Shown here in pieces: positions 1 through 10,618 of a DNA stretch of 64,000 nt. This stretch comes from an uncultured Cohaesibacter sp. Lineage in GTDB: Bacteria; Pseudomonadota; Alphaproteobacteria; Rhizobiales; Cohaesibacteraceae. The stretch spans positions 30,873-94,872 of the forward strand of contig NZ_OY759880.1 of assembly GCF_963662805.1 (NCBI RefSeq), written 5' to 3'. Every line of letters starts with the position of its first letter. The first letter of the stretch is position 1. Both the position numbers and the translations under genes were made by a program. Below the pieces are notes generated by a model. The model did not search any database. It was given only the letters and a program-made list of their open reading frames with translations, and was not told the DNA's origin.

Positions 1-454
1 AGTCTCAAGGTTCAGAGGGGTTGAGTCTGAAGTCATTTTGAGAACCGTTTAAACTTATAGGGGTAAGTGAAGCCTTTCATCACCCCACATTTGTCAACCA
101 AGGTTAACAAGGCATTAAGCTCAACGATGACCGAAATTGAGATAGTCTTAATCTATTGATAAGAAATAGATCTTTTCAAAAACAAAAGGGCGCAGCTATA
201 AATTGATTAACAAAGTTTAAAATCAATTCTCGAACAGAAAGCTTGCAAAGTGATTCTATACAACCATGTCTGTAAGTTTTCAGACCCAATAGAGGTAATT
301 TACATTTCTAATTTATTGAAACCACGAAGGTTTTTTAGGCGGGCTTAATGTGTGAAAGAAATGTAAACGGCAACCAGCTCGATTAACACTTCCCCAAGAA
401 GGCCTCCCCTCAATCCATCATCTTTCAAGCAGCGTTCCTGTTCCAAAACGAAAC
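1..454. other. AT-rich gene-free left edge
   Basis: No convincing coding sequence is seen on either strand. The stretch is clearly AT-richer than the rest of the window. It carries a TTAA-N7-TTAA motif (104-118) and an 8-bp inverted repeat AATTGATT/AATCAATT (201-208 and 221-228). It probably contains the regulatory region of a gene beyond the left edge together with the space downstream of atpC. This function is inferred from position only. Confidence 0.5.
104..119. promoter_or_regulatory. Possible CtrA box (TTAA-N7-TTAAG)
   Basis: The sequence reads TTAACAAGGCATTAAG, which matches the CtrA consensus TTAA-N7-TTAAC except for the last base. It lies in the AT-rich gene-free left edge, so its target would be a gene outside the window. 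Binding is inferred from the motif alone. Confidence 0.3.
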
Positions 455-483
455 AAAAAAGCCGCAGCACATGCCACGGCTTT
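455..483 (-). terminator. Terminator of the atp operon
   Basis: Read on the minus strand, AAAGCCG and CGGCTTT form a stem around a loop that itself contains GCA/TGC pairing. A run of six T follows. It sits about 25 bases after the atpC stop, as expected for the intrinsic terminator of atpHAGDC. Confidence 0.8.
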
Positions 484-507
484 CTTAAGATCTTGTCGGA
501 TGCATAC

Positions 508-912
508 CTATCGGGACGTAGCGGACTGCAACTTCTGCAGGCGTGCAAGCCGGAGGGCTGCCTCGTTCTTGACATCGTCGGTATCAGCGTCCGCGACGTC
601 TTCTTCGGCGTCCTTGATGAGCTGCGCAACTCGATCATGATCCAGGTCTGCCACGGGCAGCGCCTGTTCCACCAAAACCTTCAAACTGGAAGGGGTCACA
701 TCGGCAAAACCACCGCGGATATAAATATCCTGCTTGCTACCGTCTTCCAGTTCGGCTTCGAGAACACCAGGAGAAATGGAGGCAATCACTGGGGCATGGT
801 CTTTCAGGACAGTGAAGAAACCGTCCATGCCCGGCACCACCACTGAGCGACAGGCAGCTGAAAGCACCAGTCTCTCAGGCGATACGAGTTCAAAGCTGAA
901 CGCTTCGGCCAT
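508..912 (-). CDS. atpC: ATP synthase F1 epsilon subunit
   Basis: This is the epsilon subunit of the F1 rotor of F-type ATP synthase, a peripheral protein on the cytoplasmic face of the inner membrane. The 134 residues have the usual N-terminal beta-sandwich signature (FELVSPERLV near residues 6-15, then VPGMDGFFTVLKDHAP) and a short helical C-terminal part rich in Arg, Ala and Leu. It is the last gene of the five-gene F1 operon, 37 bases after atpD, and a terminator follows directly. Length and position are normal. Confidence 0.97.
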   Translation of the reverse strand: MAEAFSFELVSPERLVLSAACRSVVVPGMDGFFTVLKDHAPVIASISPGVLEAELEDGSKQDIYIRGGFADVTPSSLKVLVEQALPVADLDHDRVAQLIKDAEEDVADADTDDVKNEAALRLARLQKLQSATSR

Positions 913-949
913 GTTGGATATCCTATTTTCTCAGGGCGTAGACGCCGCA

Positions 950-2377
<1,428 letters not shown>

Positions 2378-2400
2378 TCGTCTATCCTCATCAATCGCCG

Positions 2401-3285
2401 TCAGAGCGCCTCAGCACCCGAGATGATTTCAATCAGTTCACCAGTGATCTGTGCCTGACGCTGACGGTTGTATGACAGTTCCAATTTACTGATCATGTCA
2501 CCAGCGTTGCGCGTCGCATTGTCCATGGCAGACATGCGGGCGCCCTGCTCAGAAGCACCATTTTCAAGAAGCGCACGGAAAATCTGTACCGATACGTTCC
2601 TTGGCAGAAGATCCGCAAGGATTTCCTCTTCGCCCGGCTCATACTCATAGATGGCACCGGATTTCGTTTCACCGTCGGTCTTTTCTTCAAAAACAGCCGG
2701 GATGATCTGCTGCGCGGTCGGGATCTGTGTGACCACAGACTGGAACCGGGCATAGAACAGAGTGCAGACATCAAACTCGCCCTTCTCGAACTTGAAGAGA
2801 AGAGGCCGTCCAACGCGAACTTCGGCATCGGAGAAATGAAGGGTCTTGAGATCCCGCATATCAATGACATCAATGATATCTTTGCCGAATTCACTCTTGA
2901 GTGCATCAAAGCCCTTTTTGCCGACGCACAAAATCTTGACTGTCTTGCCCGCAGCCTTCAGCCGACGGGCATGATCGCGCGCCAGACGCGCGATCGAAGA
3001 ATTGAAGCCGCCACAAAGACCGCGCTCTGCCGTGCAGACCAACAGCAACTGGTTCTGATCAGAACCCGTTCCAGCCAACAGTTTCGGTGCAGAATCGTCA
3101 CCGGCAAAGTTGGCCGCCACGTTGGCAAGCACCTCGTCCATGCGTTCGGCATAGGGACGGGCGTCCTCGGCCGCGCTCTGGGCACGGCGGAGCTTTGCCG
3201 CCGCAACCATCTGCATGGCCTTGGTGATCTTCTGTGTCGCCTTGACCGAGGCGATACGGTTCTTGAGGTCCTTAAGGCTTGGCAT
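2401..3285 (-). CDS. atpG: ATP synthase F1 gamma subunit
   Basis: This is the gamma subunit, the central rotor shaft of F1 that couples proton flow to catalysis. The 294 residues start with the conserved helix MPSLKDLKNRIASVKATQKI and end with the C-terminal coiled-coil helix around SKLELSYNRQRQAQITGEL. Both ends form the shaft in known structures. It is third in the operon, between atpA and atpD, with about 25-30 bases on each side. Confidence 0.98.
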   Translation of the reverse strand: MPSLKDLKNRIASVKATQKITKAMQMVAAAKLRRAQSAAEDARPYAERMDEVLANVAANFAGDDSAPKLLAGTGSDQNQLLLVCTAERGLCGGFNSSIARLARDHARRLKAAGKTVKILCVGKKGFDALKSEFGKDIIDVIDMRDLKTLHFSDAEVRVGRPLLFKFEKGEFDVCTLFYARFQSVVTQIPTAQQIIPAVFEEKTDGETKSGAIYEYEPGEEEILADLLPRNVSVQIFRALLENGASEQGARMSAMDNATRNAGDMISKLELSYNRQRQAQITGELIEIISGAEAL

Positions 3286-3315
3286 TCTTAGCCTCCGTTC
3301 CCCGTCAGTCTGGGT

Positions 3316-4845
3316 TTATACGAAATTTTTCGCAAAACCGTCGACCGCCGCCTTCAGTTTGGATTTCAGATCGTCATCGAGAGCTTTCTTCTCACGGATG
3401 CCATCCAGCACGTCCTTGTGCTCGTTGCGCATCACGGCAAGAAGACCCTCTTCAAACGCGTGGACCCGGCTCACGGGGATACCATCGAGATATCCGTTCA
3501 CACCGGCATAGATCACGGCAACCTGCTCTTCCACTTTCAGCGGAGAGAACTGGGGCTGCTTGAGAAGCTCGGTAAGACGGGCACCACGGTTCAGCAGACG
3601 CTGGGTGGTGGCATCAAGGTCGGAGCCGAACTGCGCAAAAGCGGCCATTTCGCGATACTGTGCCAATTCACCCTTAATCGGGCCGGCAACCTGCTTCATG
3701 GCTTTGATCTGCGCCGAAGATCCCACGCGGGAAACCGACAGACCAACGTTCACAGCAGGGCGGACACCCTGATAGAATAGGTCGGTTTCAAGGAAGATCT
3801 GACCATCGGTAATGGAAATCACGTTGGTCGGAATGAACGCGGACACGTCGTTTGCCTGGGTTTCAATGACCGGCAGAGCCGTCATGGAGCCAAGACCGTT
3901 GTCCTCGTTCAGCTTCGCAGCGCGTTCCAGGAGACGGGAATGCAGATAGAAGACGTCACCGGGATAGGCTTCACGTCCGGGAGGACGACGAAGCAGCAGG
4001 GACATCTGGCGATAGGCAACGGCCTGCTTGGTCAAGTCATCATAGACCAAGAGCGAGTGCATGCCGTTATCGCGGAAATATTCACCCATGGCGCAACCGG
4101 CGAAGGGAGCCAGATACTGCATCGGAGCAGGATCGGATGCGGTTGCGGCAACAACGATGGAATAGTCCAGAGCGCCATTTTCCTCAAGGGTTTTCACGAA
4201 CTGTGCAACGGTCGACCGTTTCTGGCCAACAGCAACATAGACGCAGTAGAGCTTTTCGCTTTCCGAACCGGTCTCGTTGATCGATTTCTGGTTCAGGATG
4301 GTGTCGAGCGCGATCGCGGTTTTACCGGTCTGGCGGTCACCAATGATCAGCTCGCGCTGACCGCGACCGATCGGGATCAAGGCATCCACGGCTTTGAGGC
4401 CGGTCTGCATTGGTTCATGAACCGATTTACGCGGAATGATGCCCGGCGCCTTCACGTCAACGCGACGACGTTCGGTAGCCTCAATCGGGCCTTTACCATC
4501 AATGGGGTTACCAAGCGGATCAACGACACGGCCCAGAAGACCTTTGCCGACAGGTACGTCAACGATAGCGCCAGTACGCTTTACGGTATCGCCTTCCTTG
4601 ACGCCGCGGTCGTCGCCGAAAAGCACAGCACCGACGTTGTCCATTTCAAGGTTGAGCGCCATACCGCGCATCCCACCAGGGAATTCCACCATCTCACCAG
4701 CCTGAACATTGTCCAGACCGTAGATGCGGGCGATACCATCACCAACAGAGAGAACCTGACCAACTTCGGACACCTGAGCATCGGAGCCGAAGTTTTTGAT
4801 CTGCTCTTTGAGGATTGCGGAAATTTCCGCGGCCCGAATATCCAT
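3316..4845 (-). CDS. atpA: ATP synthase F1 alpha subunit
   Basis: This is the non-catalytic, nucleotide-binding alpha subunit of F1. The 509 residues carry the alpha-type P-loop GDRQTGKT at about 169-176 and the family segment YAGVNGYLDGIPVSRV near the C-terminus. The start codon shares one base with the atpH stop (TGATG on the minus strand), which points to translational coupling between delta and alpha. Confidence 0.99.
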   Translation of the reverse strand: MDIRAAEISAILKEQIKNFGSDAQVSEVGQVLSVGDGIARIYGLDNVQAGEMVEFPGGMRGMALNLEMDNVGAVLFGDDRGVKEGDTVKRTGAIVDVPVGKGLLGRVVDPLGNPIDGKGPIEATERRRVDVKAPGIIPRKSVHEPMQTGLKAVDALIPIGRGQRELIIGDRQTGKTAIALDTILNQKSINETGSESEKLYCVYVAVGQKRSTVAQFVKTLEENGALDYSIVVAATASDPAPMQYLAPFAGCAMGEYFRDNGMHSLLVYDDLTKQAVAYRQMSLLLRRPPGREAYPGDVFYLHSRLLERAAKLNEDNGLGSMTALPVIETQANDVSAFIPTNVISITDGQIFLETDLFYQGVRPAVNVGLSVSRVGSSAQIKAMKQVAGPIKGELAQYREMAAFAQFGSDLDATTQRLLNRGARLTELLKQPQFSPLKVEEQVAVIYAGVNGYLDGIPVSRVHAFEEGLLAVMRNEHKDVLDGIREKKALDDDLKSKLKAAVDGFAKNFV

Positions 4846-5423
4846 CAGCCGACCTCTTTCAGTGCAATCTTGAGCGAGTTGAGTTTAGTGCGCACAGAGG
4901 AATCTACCATCTGCGAACCTACTTTTACGACAAGGCCACCCAGAATGTCTGCATCGACCTTGGCATCAATCGCAATATCCTTGCCCAATGCGTCTTTGAG
5001 GGACGCCCTGAGCGCCTCCATTTCGGCATCGTCCAGCGGGCGTGCGGAGGTCACTTCGGCCACCTGTTCGCCACGATGAAGAGAAAGGATTTTGCGGAAA
5101 GCTTTAATCATCCCCGGCAGCGTGAAAAGCCGGCGATTGGAAGCAACGACACGGACGAAATTACCAACGATGCCAGTGATTTCAGCCTTGTCGAGAATAG
5201 CGGAAACAGCAGCAAGCTGTTCTTCGGCGGTGAAAACCGGGCTTTTGACGAGCCGCATGAGGTCTTCACTTTCATTCATCATGGCTTCGATGCTGCCAAG
5301 CTGTGACTCGGTTGCATCAAGAGCATTTTCTTCCAAAGCGAGGTCGAACAATGCGCGCGCATAACGTTCGGCCACTCCTGAAACTTCTGAATTTTTATCC
5401 GTCACCTGGTCGCTCTCTGACAT
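4845..5423 (-). CDS. atpH: ATP synthase F1 delta subunit
   Basis: This is the delta subunit (OSCP homologue) that ties F1 to the peripheral stalk. The 192 residues contain the typical N-terminal VAERYARALFDLALEE helix and the C-terminal DADILGGLVVKVGSQMVDSS signature. It is the first gene of the operon. The F0 genes (atpI, B, E, F) are absent here, the usual split arrangement in alphaproteobacteria. I see no strong Shine-Dalgarno before the ATG at 5423, so the first six codons are uncertain. A GTG at 5405 is an alternative. Confidence 0.97.
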   Translation of the reverse strand: MSESDQVTDKNSEVSGVAERYARALFDLALEENALDATESQLGSIEAMMNESEDLMRLVKSPVFTAEEQLAAVSAILDKAEITGIVGNFVRVVASNRRLFTLPGMIKAFRKILSLHRGEQVAEVTSARPLDDAEMEALRASLKDALGKDIAIDAKVDADILGGLVVKVGSQMVDSSVRTKLNSLKIALKEVG

Positions 5424-5627
5424 TAGGAGATTGCCCGCAATCGCAGCGTATTCCCAAAAGGAACCACCATCTTATAAGGGCGTCCGTATCATCCGCCTTC
5501 GGACCTGTCGATCCAAAGACCGCTGCTCGTCTAGCACATGCCTTTCGACTGCGCAACATTACCTTCAAGGCCATAAGTCGTAAATGGCCATTATAATGCG
5601 AAAGACGAATGAAGGAATCTGTTTTTA

Positions 5628-7826
5628 TTAGACAAAAGACACGGGATCGACATCAATTTGGACCTTCAGAGACCCGCTTGTCTTGGGACATCTCGCCAGC
5701 CAGTTGCGCAACCAGGGCGAGAGGGCAAAGGCTCTCGGACAGGTCACCAGAAGACGGAATCGGTAGCGGCCACGAAGGACGGAAAGCGGCGCTTCAGCAG
5801 GTCCCAACACCTTCACTTCGTCGCTTCGGGGGACACATCGAACCATCTCCCGTCCATAGGACAGGGCCGCTTCCCGATGCTCCGATGACAGGATGACGGC
5901 AGCCAGTCTTCCGAAGGGGGGCATCATGGCCCGCTGGCGCTGTTCGAGCTCATATGTGTAAAACCCCTCACGGTCGCCAGCGGCAAGCGCCTGAATGACC
6001 GGATGGTCGGGTGCATAGGTCTGAAGAAAACCCCGGCCCTGCCCCTGATGCCGACCGGCGCGCCCGGTTACCTGCGCAAGGGTTTGAAAGACCTTCTCGC
6101 CAGCCCTCAGATCCCCATGGGCGAGCCCCAGATCCGCATCGATCACCCCAACAAGGGTCATGGCCGGGAAATTGTGCCCCTTGGCCACAAGTTGGGTGCC
6201 AATCACGATATCGGCCTTGCCGGAAGAAATCAGCTCCAGCTCGGCCTTGAGCTGTTGAACCCCATGGATGAGATCACTCGACAGAATGACAATATGGCGG
6301 TCCGGCCAGAGACTTGCAGCCTCCTCGGCAATCCGCTCGACCCCCGGACCGCAAGCGACGAGACTGTCCTCGTTGCCGCATTGCGGGCAGGCAGGCGGCA
6401 CGGGTTCACAATGACCGCAATGATGGCAAACAAGCTGTTTGCGGAAGCGATGTTCTACCAGCCAGGTTGAACAGCTCGGACACTGGAACCGATGGCCACA
6501 GGTGCGGCATAAAGTCAGTGGAGCGTAGCCGCGCCGGTTGAGAAACAACAGGCTCTGCTCGTTCGCAGCGAGGGTTTCATTGACCGCCTCGACCAGCAGG
6601 GGCGACAGGAAATTGCCACGCTCGGGCGGATTGGCACGCATGTCGATGAGCTTGATATCAGGCATCGACTGACCGCCGAACCGATCCGGCAGACAGATAT
6701 GCTCATACCGCCCCTGATCGGCATTGTTGCGGCTTTCAACCGATGGCGTCGCGCTCGCCAGCACCACCGGAAAGCCCGAAAGATGCCCTCGCACCACCGA
6801 CATATCGCGGGCATTGTAGATCACGCGGTCTTCCTGCTTGTAGGCCCCGTCATGCTCCTCGTCGACAACGATCAGACCGAGGGCGCTGAACGGTAGCATC
6901 AGCGCCGACCGAGCCCCAACGACCACCTGCACCTCGCCGGTCAAGACACCGCGCCAGATCTGATTCTTGTAGCGCTGCGACTGACCCGAATGCCATTCGC
7001 CGGGCCGCGTGCCGAATCGGGCCTCGAAGCGATCCAGAAAGGCGCTTGTCAACGCAATCTCCGGCACCAGAATCAGCACCTGACGCCCCTGCCGGATGGC
7101 CTCGGCCACCGCTTCGAAATAGACCTCGGTCTTGCCCGAGCCGGTCACGCCATCAAGAAGAATGCCCGAAAATTCGCCTTTGGCCACCGCAGCCCGCAAT
7201 TGCGCGGCCGCCGCCTCCTGCGCGTCCGACAGCATTGGTGGCGCATGGTCCGCATCCGGACGCTCCATCAGCTTGGGCGCCGGCAACAGGCAAGCCTCCA
7301 GCGTTCCTGTCTTCACGAGGCCATCGATCACCGAAGCCGAAACGCCGCATCGCTCCACGAGATCAGCCTTTGTCTCGGCGAGCCCGCCTTCCATTGCATC
7401 GATCACGCGAGCCCGCGCGCTTGTCATGCGATCGGGGGCTGGGCCGGTCATACGGAAGGCAGGGGTCGGGCGGGGCGGCAACAGCGCTTCCTCGCCCCTC
7501 AGGACCATGCGCAGCACCATTCCCCGCTGGGCAAGGGTGTAGCTCGCAATCCAGTCAACGAATCGCCTGAAGTCCTCCGAGAGAACCACGCCCTCATAGA
7601 CATGTTCGACATCCTTCAGGCGGCTTTCATCTGTAAAACTGCTCTCATCGTCCCAGACCACGCCGATCACCGAGCGCGGGCCGAGCGGCATCCGGACGAC
7701 CTGTCCCGGCTCCAGACGCCCGAACGCGGCATCCTCGCTCCCGAAGAAGCCCGGCACCCGATAGCTGTAGGCCCCGTCGACGAAAACGGGCACCAGAACC
7801 GACACGATCTGACTGAAAGACGACAA
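5628..7826 (-). CDS. priA: Primosomal protein N' (replication restart helicase PriA)
   Basis: PriA recognises stalled replication forks and recombination intermediates and reloads the replisome. The 732 residues show the N-terminal 3'-DNA-binding domain, the helicase Walker A loop GVTGSGKT (about 226-233) and the Walker B-like VVDEEHDGAYKQED. A zinc-binding insert has paired cysteines (CRTC, CPSC, CHHC, CPQC), followed by the C-terminal helicase lobe. It lies 204 bases upstream of the atp operon on the same strand and is divergent from the transaldolase gene. No terminator is obvious between priA and atpH. Confidence 0.98.
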   Translation of the reverse strand: MSSFSQIVSVLVPVFVDGAYSYRVPGFFGSEDAAFGRLEPGQVVRMPLGPRSVIGVVWDDESSFTDESRLKDVEHVYEGVVLSEDFRRFVDWIASYTLAQRGMVLRMVLRGEEALLPPRPTPAFRMTGPAPDRMTSARARVIDAMEGGLAETKADLVERCGVSASVIDGLVKTGTLEACLLPAPKLMERPDADHAPPMLSDAQEAAAAQLRAAVAKGEFSGILLDGVTGSGKTEVYFEAVAEAIRQGRQVLILVPEIALTSAFLDRFEARFGTRPGEWHSGQSQRYKNQIWRGVLTGEVQVVVGARSALMLPFSALGLIVVDEEHDGAYKQEDRVIYNARDMSVVRGHLSGFPVVLASATPSVESRNNADQGRYEHICLPDRFGGQSMPDIKLIDMRANPPERGNFLSPLLVEAVNETLAANEQSLLFLNRRGYAPLTLCRTCGHRFQCPSCSTWLVEHRFRKQLVCHHCGHCEPVPPACPQCGNEDSLVACGPGVERIAEEAASLWPDRHIVILSSDLIHGVQQLKAELELISSGKADIVIGTQLVAKGHNFPAMTLVGVIDADLGLAHGDLRAGEKVFQTLAQVTGRAGRHQGQGRGFLQTYAPDHPVIQALAAGDREGFYTYELEQRQRAMMPPFGRLAAVILSSEHREAALSYGREMVRCVPRSDEVKVLGPAEAPLSVLRGRYRFRLLVTCPRAFALSPWLRNWLARCPKTSGSLKVQIDVDPVSFV

Positions 7827-8196
7827 AATGATCCCTTAATTTAAACTTCTCGACAGCGGAAGTGATTTTTCGCCACTCGGAGGGGCTGACTGAAGGCCAA
7901 CTTTGGTTTAAGGAACATATGCAAATCCGTCAGCGATTTCCATTCCGGAATTGGGGCAGATTTGGCCGGGGCATCGAATATGTGGACCTCACACCATTCA
8001 ATGCCACCGGGTTGACCGAGTAGATCAACATTTCTGCTTTCAGGCGGGCAGCTGAAGAAATTTTTGATCTAGAACATTCCTGCAATGTCTCAATTGCGGG
8101 AAATGTATCACCATTGAAACAGCGCGTTTTCCTGTCATCCACACTCATGCATGACGGCAGGCCAGCGCACGAATGGATTAGGGAGCACCGATTCCA
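7827..8196. other. Intergenic region between divergent priA and transaldolase genes
   Basis: These 370 bases separate two divergently transcribed genes and must hold both promoters. I recognise no tRNA, riboswitch or small ORF with a good ribosome-binding site. AGGGAG near 8180 is the likely ribosome-binding site of the transaldolase gene. Confidence 0.4.
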
Positions 8197-8850
8197 ATGA
8201 AATTCTTCGTCGACACCGCAGATACCAACGATATCCGTGAACTGGCCGCTACCGGCCTGATCGATGGTGTCACCACAAACCCGTCTCTCATCGTGAAATC
8301 CGGTCGTGATTTCAAGGAAGTCATTGCAGAGATCTGCGAAATCACCGAAGGCCCCGTTTCCGCAGAAGTCACTGCGCTCGAAACCGAAGCCATGCTCGCC
8401 GAAGCAGCCGAACTGCTCAAAATCGCAAAGAATGTCTGCATCAAGCTGCCGCTGACCATTGATGGCCTCAAAGCCTGCAAGGCTCTGACCGATCAGGGTC
8501 ACAAGGTCAACGTCACCCTCTGCTTCTCCGCCAACCAGGCGCTGCTGGCAGCAAAAGCTGGCGCAACCTACATCTCCCCGTTCATCGGCCGTCTTGACGA
8601 CCTGAACATCGACGGCATGGAGCTAATCGAAGACATCCGCACCATCTATGACAACTACGGCTTCGAAACCCAGGTTCTGGCTGCCTCCATCCGCAGCGCC
8701 AACCATGTGAAAGAATGCGCGCTGGCCGGTGCCGATGTGGCAACCATCCCGCCGTCCGTCATCAAGGGTCTGGCCAAACACGTCCTCACCGACAAAGGCC
8801 TCGAAACCTTCCTCGCTGACTGGGCAAAAACCGGTCAGAAAATCATCTAA
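8197..8850 (+). CDS. tal: Small transaldolase / fructose-6-phosphate aldolase family protein
   Basis: This is a short (217-residue) class I aldolase of the TalC/MipB/FSA family. Members transfer a dihydroxyacetone unit (transaldolase of the pentose phosphate pathway) or cleave fructose 6-phosphate. The N-terminal motif FVDTADTNDIRELAATGLIDG, the VTTNPSL segment and the Schiff-base lysine in CIKLP (Lys83) are visible. Transaldolase activity is the usual assignment in alphaproteobacteria, but the sequence alone does not separate it from FSA. A hairpin terminator lies about 70 bases downstream. Confidence 0.92.
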   Translation: MKFFVDTADTNDIRELAATGLIDGVTTNPSLIVKSGRDFKEVIAEICEITEGPVSAEVTALETEAMLAEAAELLKIAKNVCIKLPLTIDGLKACKALTDQGHKVNVTLCFSANQALLAAKAGATYISPFIGRLDDLNIDGMELIEDIRTIYDNYGFETQVLAASIRSANHVKECALAGADVATIPPSVIKGLAKHVLTDKGLETFLADWAKTGQKII

Positions 8851-8920
8851 TAGATGATCTTGGATCAGCGCCCGGACGACGGGTGCCAAAGAATGATCTT
8901 AAAAATAGGTTAATCCTTAT

Positions 8921-8948
8921 CCCCGATGCTTGGCGACAGGCACCGGGG
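8921..8948 (+). terminator. Probable terminator after the transaldolase gene
   Basis: CCCCG-A-TGC and GCA-C-CGGGG form an imperfect 8-bp stem, followed by ATTTTGATT. It is placed between the transaldolase stop and xerC. The T-run is short, so it may be only moderately efficient. Confidence 0.5.
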
Positions 8949-9000
8949 ATTTTGATTCGCCCCTGACCTGCGATGCAAGCAAGGACGACAGGAGACATCG

Positions 9001-9969
9001 ATGGCCCGCGCGAGCCAACAAGCCATTGGGAACCAGGCGCCTCTGGTGATTGCGACGACGTCCTTGAGAAAGGCGCAGGAATCGTGGCTCGCAGGTCTTG
9101 CCAATGAACGACGCCTGTCCGAAGCGACCCTCACGGCCTATGACCGGGATCTCGACCAGTTTTTCTCCTTCCTCACAGAACACATGGGCGAACCCGCCGA
9201 CCTTTCGCATTTCCCCTCGCTCCGACCCGCTGACGTGCGTTCCTACATGGCTCGCCGCCGACAGAGCGGCATATCCTCGCGCTCATTAGCGCGCAGCCTT
9301 GCTGGCATCCGCTCCTTCGTGCGTTACCTGGAAGATCGCGGAGAGGCCACCACCGCCCCCTTCAATGCAGTGCAGGCCCCCAAATATTCCCGCTCCCTAC
9401 CCAAGCCACTGACCATCGAGAAAGCCCAGCGCCTCGTGAACCCGTCCGAATCTCTGGCCTCCGAACCTTGGGTCAGCGCCCGCGACAGTGCGGTCTTTCT
9501 CCTTCTCTATGCCGTCGGGCTTCGCATTTCCGAGGCCCTCGCCCTGACGCTCAGAACGGCCCCCCTGCCCGGCCAGAACGCCATGACCGTCACCGGCAAG
9601 GGCAACAAGCAGCGCCGCCTCCCCGTGCTCCCTGTCGTTCAGACGGCGCTCGCCGACTATATCGAACGCTGCCCGTTTGAACTCGAGCCCGATGAACCGA
9701 TGTTTCGCGGCGTGCGCGGAGGCCCCCTGAGCCCGCGCGTGGTGCAAAAGACCATCGAGACCCTGCGCGGCGCCCTTGGCCTGCCCGACAGCGCCACCCC
9801 GCACGGTCTCCGGCACTCCTTTGCCACCCATCTTCTGGCCAACGGCGGGGACCTCAGAACCATTCAGGAGCTGCTCGGCCACGCCAGCCTGTCCACGACA
9901 CAGAGCTACACCGAGGTTGAAATGTCGGAGCTCATGTCGATCTACCAAAAGGCCCATCCGCGTTCGTGA
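9001..9969 (+). CDS. xerC: Tyrosine recombinase XerC
   Basis: This is a site-specific recombinase that resolves chromosome dimers at dif together with XerD. The 322 residues have an N-terminal SAM-like core-binding domain (about 25-115) and a C-terminal catalytic domain. All the tyrosine recombinase residues are visible: Arg175 (GLRISEAL), Lys200 (TGKGNKQ), His268 and Arg271 (HGLRHSF), His294 (LGHAS) and nucleophile Tyr303 (QSYTEV). It is a chromosomal Xer protein, not a phage integrase. There is no att-like repeat nearby, and the priA-xerC neighbourhood is usual in this order. Confidence 0.95.
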   Translation: MARASQQAIGNQAPLVIATTSLRKAQESWLAGLANERRLSEATLTAYDRDLDQFFSFLTEHMGEPADLSHFPSLRPADVRSYMARRRQSGISSRSLARSLAGIRSFVRYLEDRGEATTAPFNAVQAPKYSRSLPKPLTIEKAQRLVNPSESLASEPWVSARDSAVFLLLYAVGLRISEALALTLRTAPLPGQNAMTVTGKGNKQRRLPVLPVVQTALADYIERCPFELEPDEPMFRGVRGGPLSPRVVQKTIETLRGALGLPDSATPHGLRHSFATHLLANGGDLRTIQELLGHASLSTTQSYTEVEMSELMSIYQKAHPRS

Positions 9970-10032
9970 GTCCAATTTTTCGGCAGAAATCAACGCAAAA
10001 TCGCGTGATTGGCTCAAAATATTAGACATTGC

Positions 10033-10048
10033 TTAACGAGCACGTAAC
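10033..10048. promoter_or_regulatory. Possible CtrA box, one mismatch
   Basis: TTAACGAGCACGTAAC fits TTAA-N7-TTAAC with G in place of the T at the start of the second half. It sits about 90 bases before the secreted-protein gene at 10140. Two further TTAAC words flank it downstream (GGTTAACG near 10090 and ATTAACC near 10115). Regulation by CtrA is inferred. Confidence 0.3.
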
Positions 10049-10139
10049 GTATTTCTGTTAAGACTTGGATTATCCATTGAGAACATGGTGGTTAACGCCT
10101 GCATGCCGCTGCGATTAACCAATATTCGGAGGAATGGAT

Positions 10140-10556
10140 ATGAAGCCCCTCTTCATGGCGACCTTGCTGGCGTTCGGTCTCCTGACCTTTTCCGTGTCTG
10201 CGCAAGGCAGCTCTTGCGTCGAAACGCAGACACTCGGCGACTGGGAAAATCCATTTGCCGGTCATCGCTACGATCTCACCAAGCTTGAAGTGAAGGCCAT
10301 CTGTAACGATCACACGGTGCCGCACCTTCAGGTGAAGGCCTACACAGCCTGCGCTCCGCGCGACTGCACATGGGGCCGCGCCATCGCCCATCATGTCGGC
10401 AGCACCAATTTTGAGGTGCGTTACAACACCTTTTTCGCCAAACGGACGGTGACGGTCTCGATCAACGGCAAGCGCATGGACGCCCGCGTCTATGACGACT
10501 TCCATGATCCCAGAAAGTCCGACGAGCTGCGCAAGTTCGTCCTCTGGAGAAAATAA
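10140..10556 (+). CDS. Small secreted protein of unknown function
   Basis: I do not recognise the family. The 138 residues begin with a clear Sec signal (KPLFMATLLAFGLLTFSVSAQ). The mature part has at least five cysteines (SSCVET, ICND, TACAPRDC) and ends with a short basic tail, suggesting a periplasmic or exported disulfide-bonded protein. I chose the ATG at 10140 because GGAGG lies seven bases before it; the ATG at 10134 almost touches that site. It stands alone, convergent with lpdA, with a shared terminator after it. Confidence 0.75.
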   Translation: MKPLFMATLLAFGLLTFSVSAQGSSCVETQTLGDWENPFAGHRYDLTKLEVKAICNDHTVPHLQVKAYTACAPRDCTWGRAIAHHVGSTNFEVRYNTFFAKRTVTVSINGKRMDARVYDDFHDPRKSDELRKFVLWRK

Positions 10557-10566
10557 TCCCCATACG

Positions 10567-10596
10567 AAAACAGGCTGCTCGATGGCAGCCTGTCTG
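10567..10596. terminator. Bidirectional terminator between the secreted-protein gene and lpdA
   Basis: A 9-bp perfect stem ACAGGCTGC/GCAGCCTGT with a 6-base loop lies between the convergent stops. T-rich tails follow on both strands (TCTGATTT on plus, TTTTCG on minus). Confidence 0.75.
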
Positions 10597-10618
10597 ATTT
10601 GTGCGTCTATCGATTCGA

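Noticed and set aside
9001..9969. Phage or island integrase
   Set aside because: Length, motifs and the priA neighbourhood fit chromosomal XerC. No att repeats, tRNA or phage genes are nearby.
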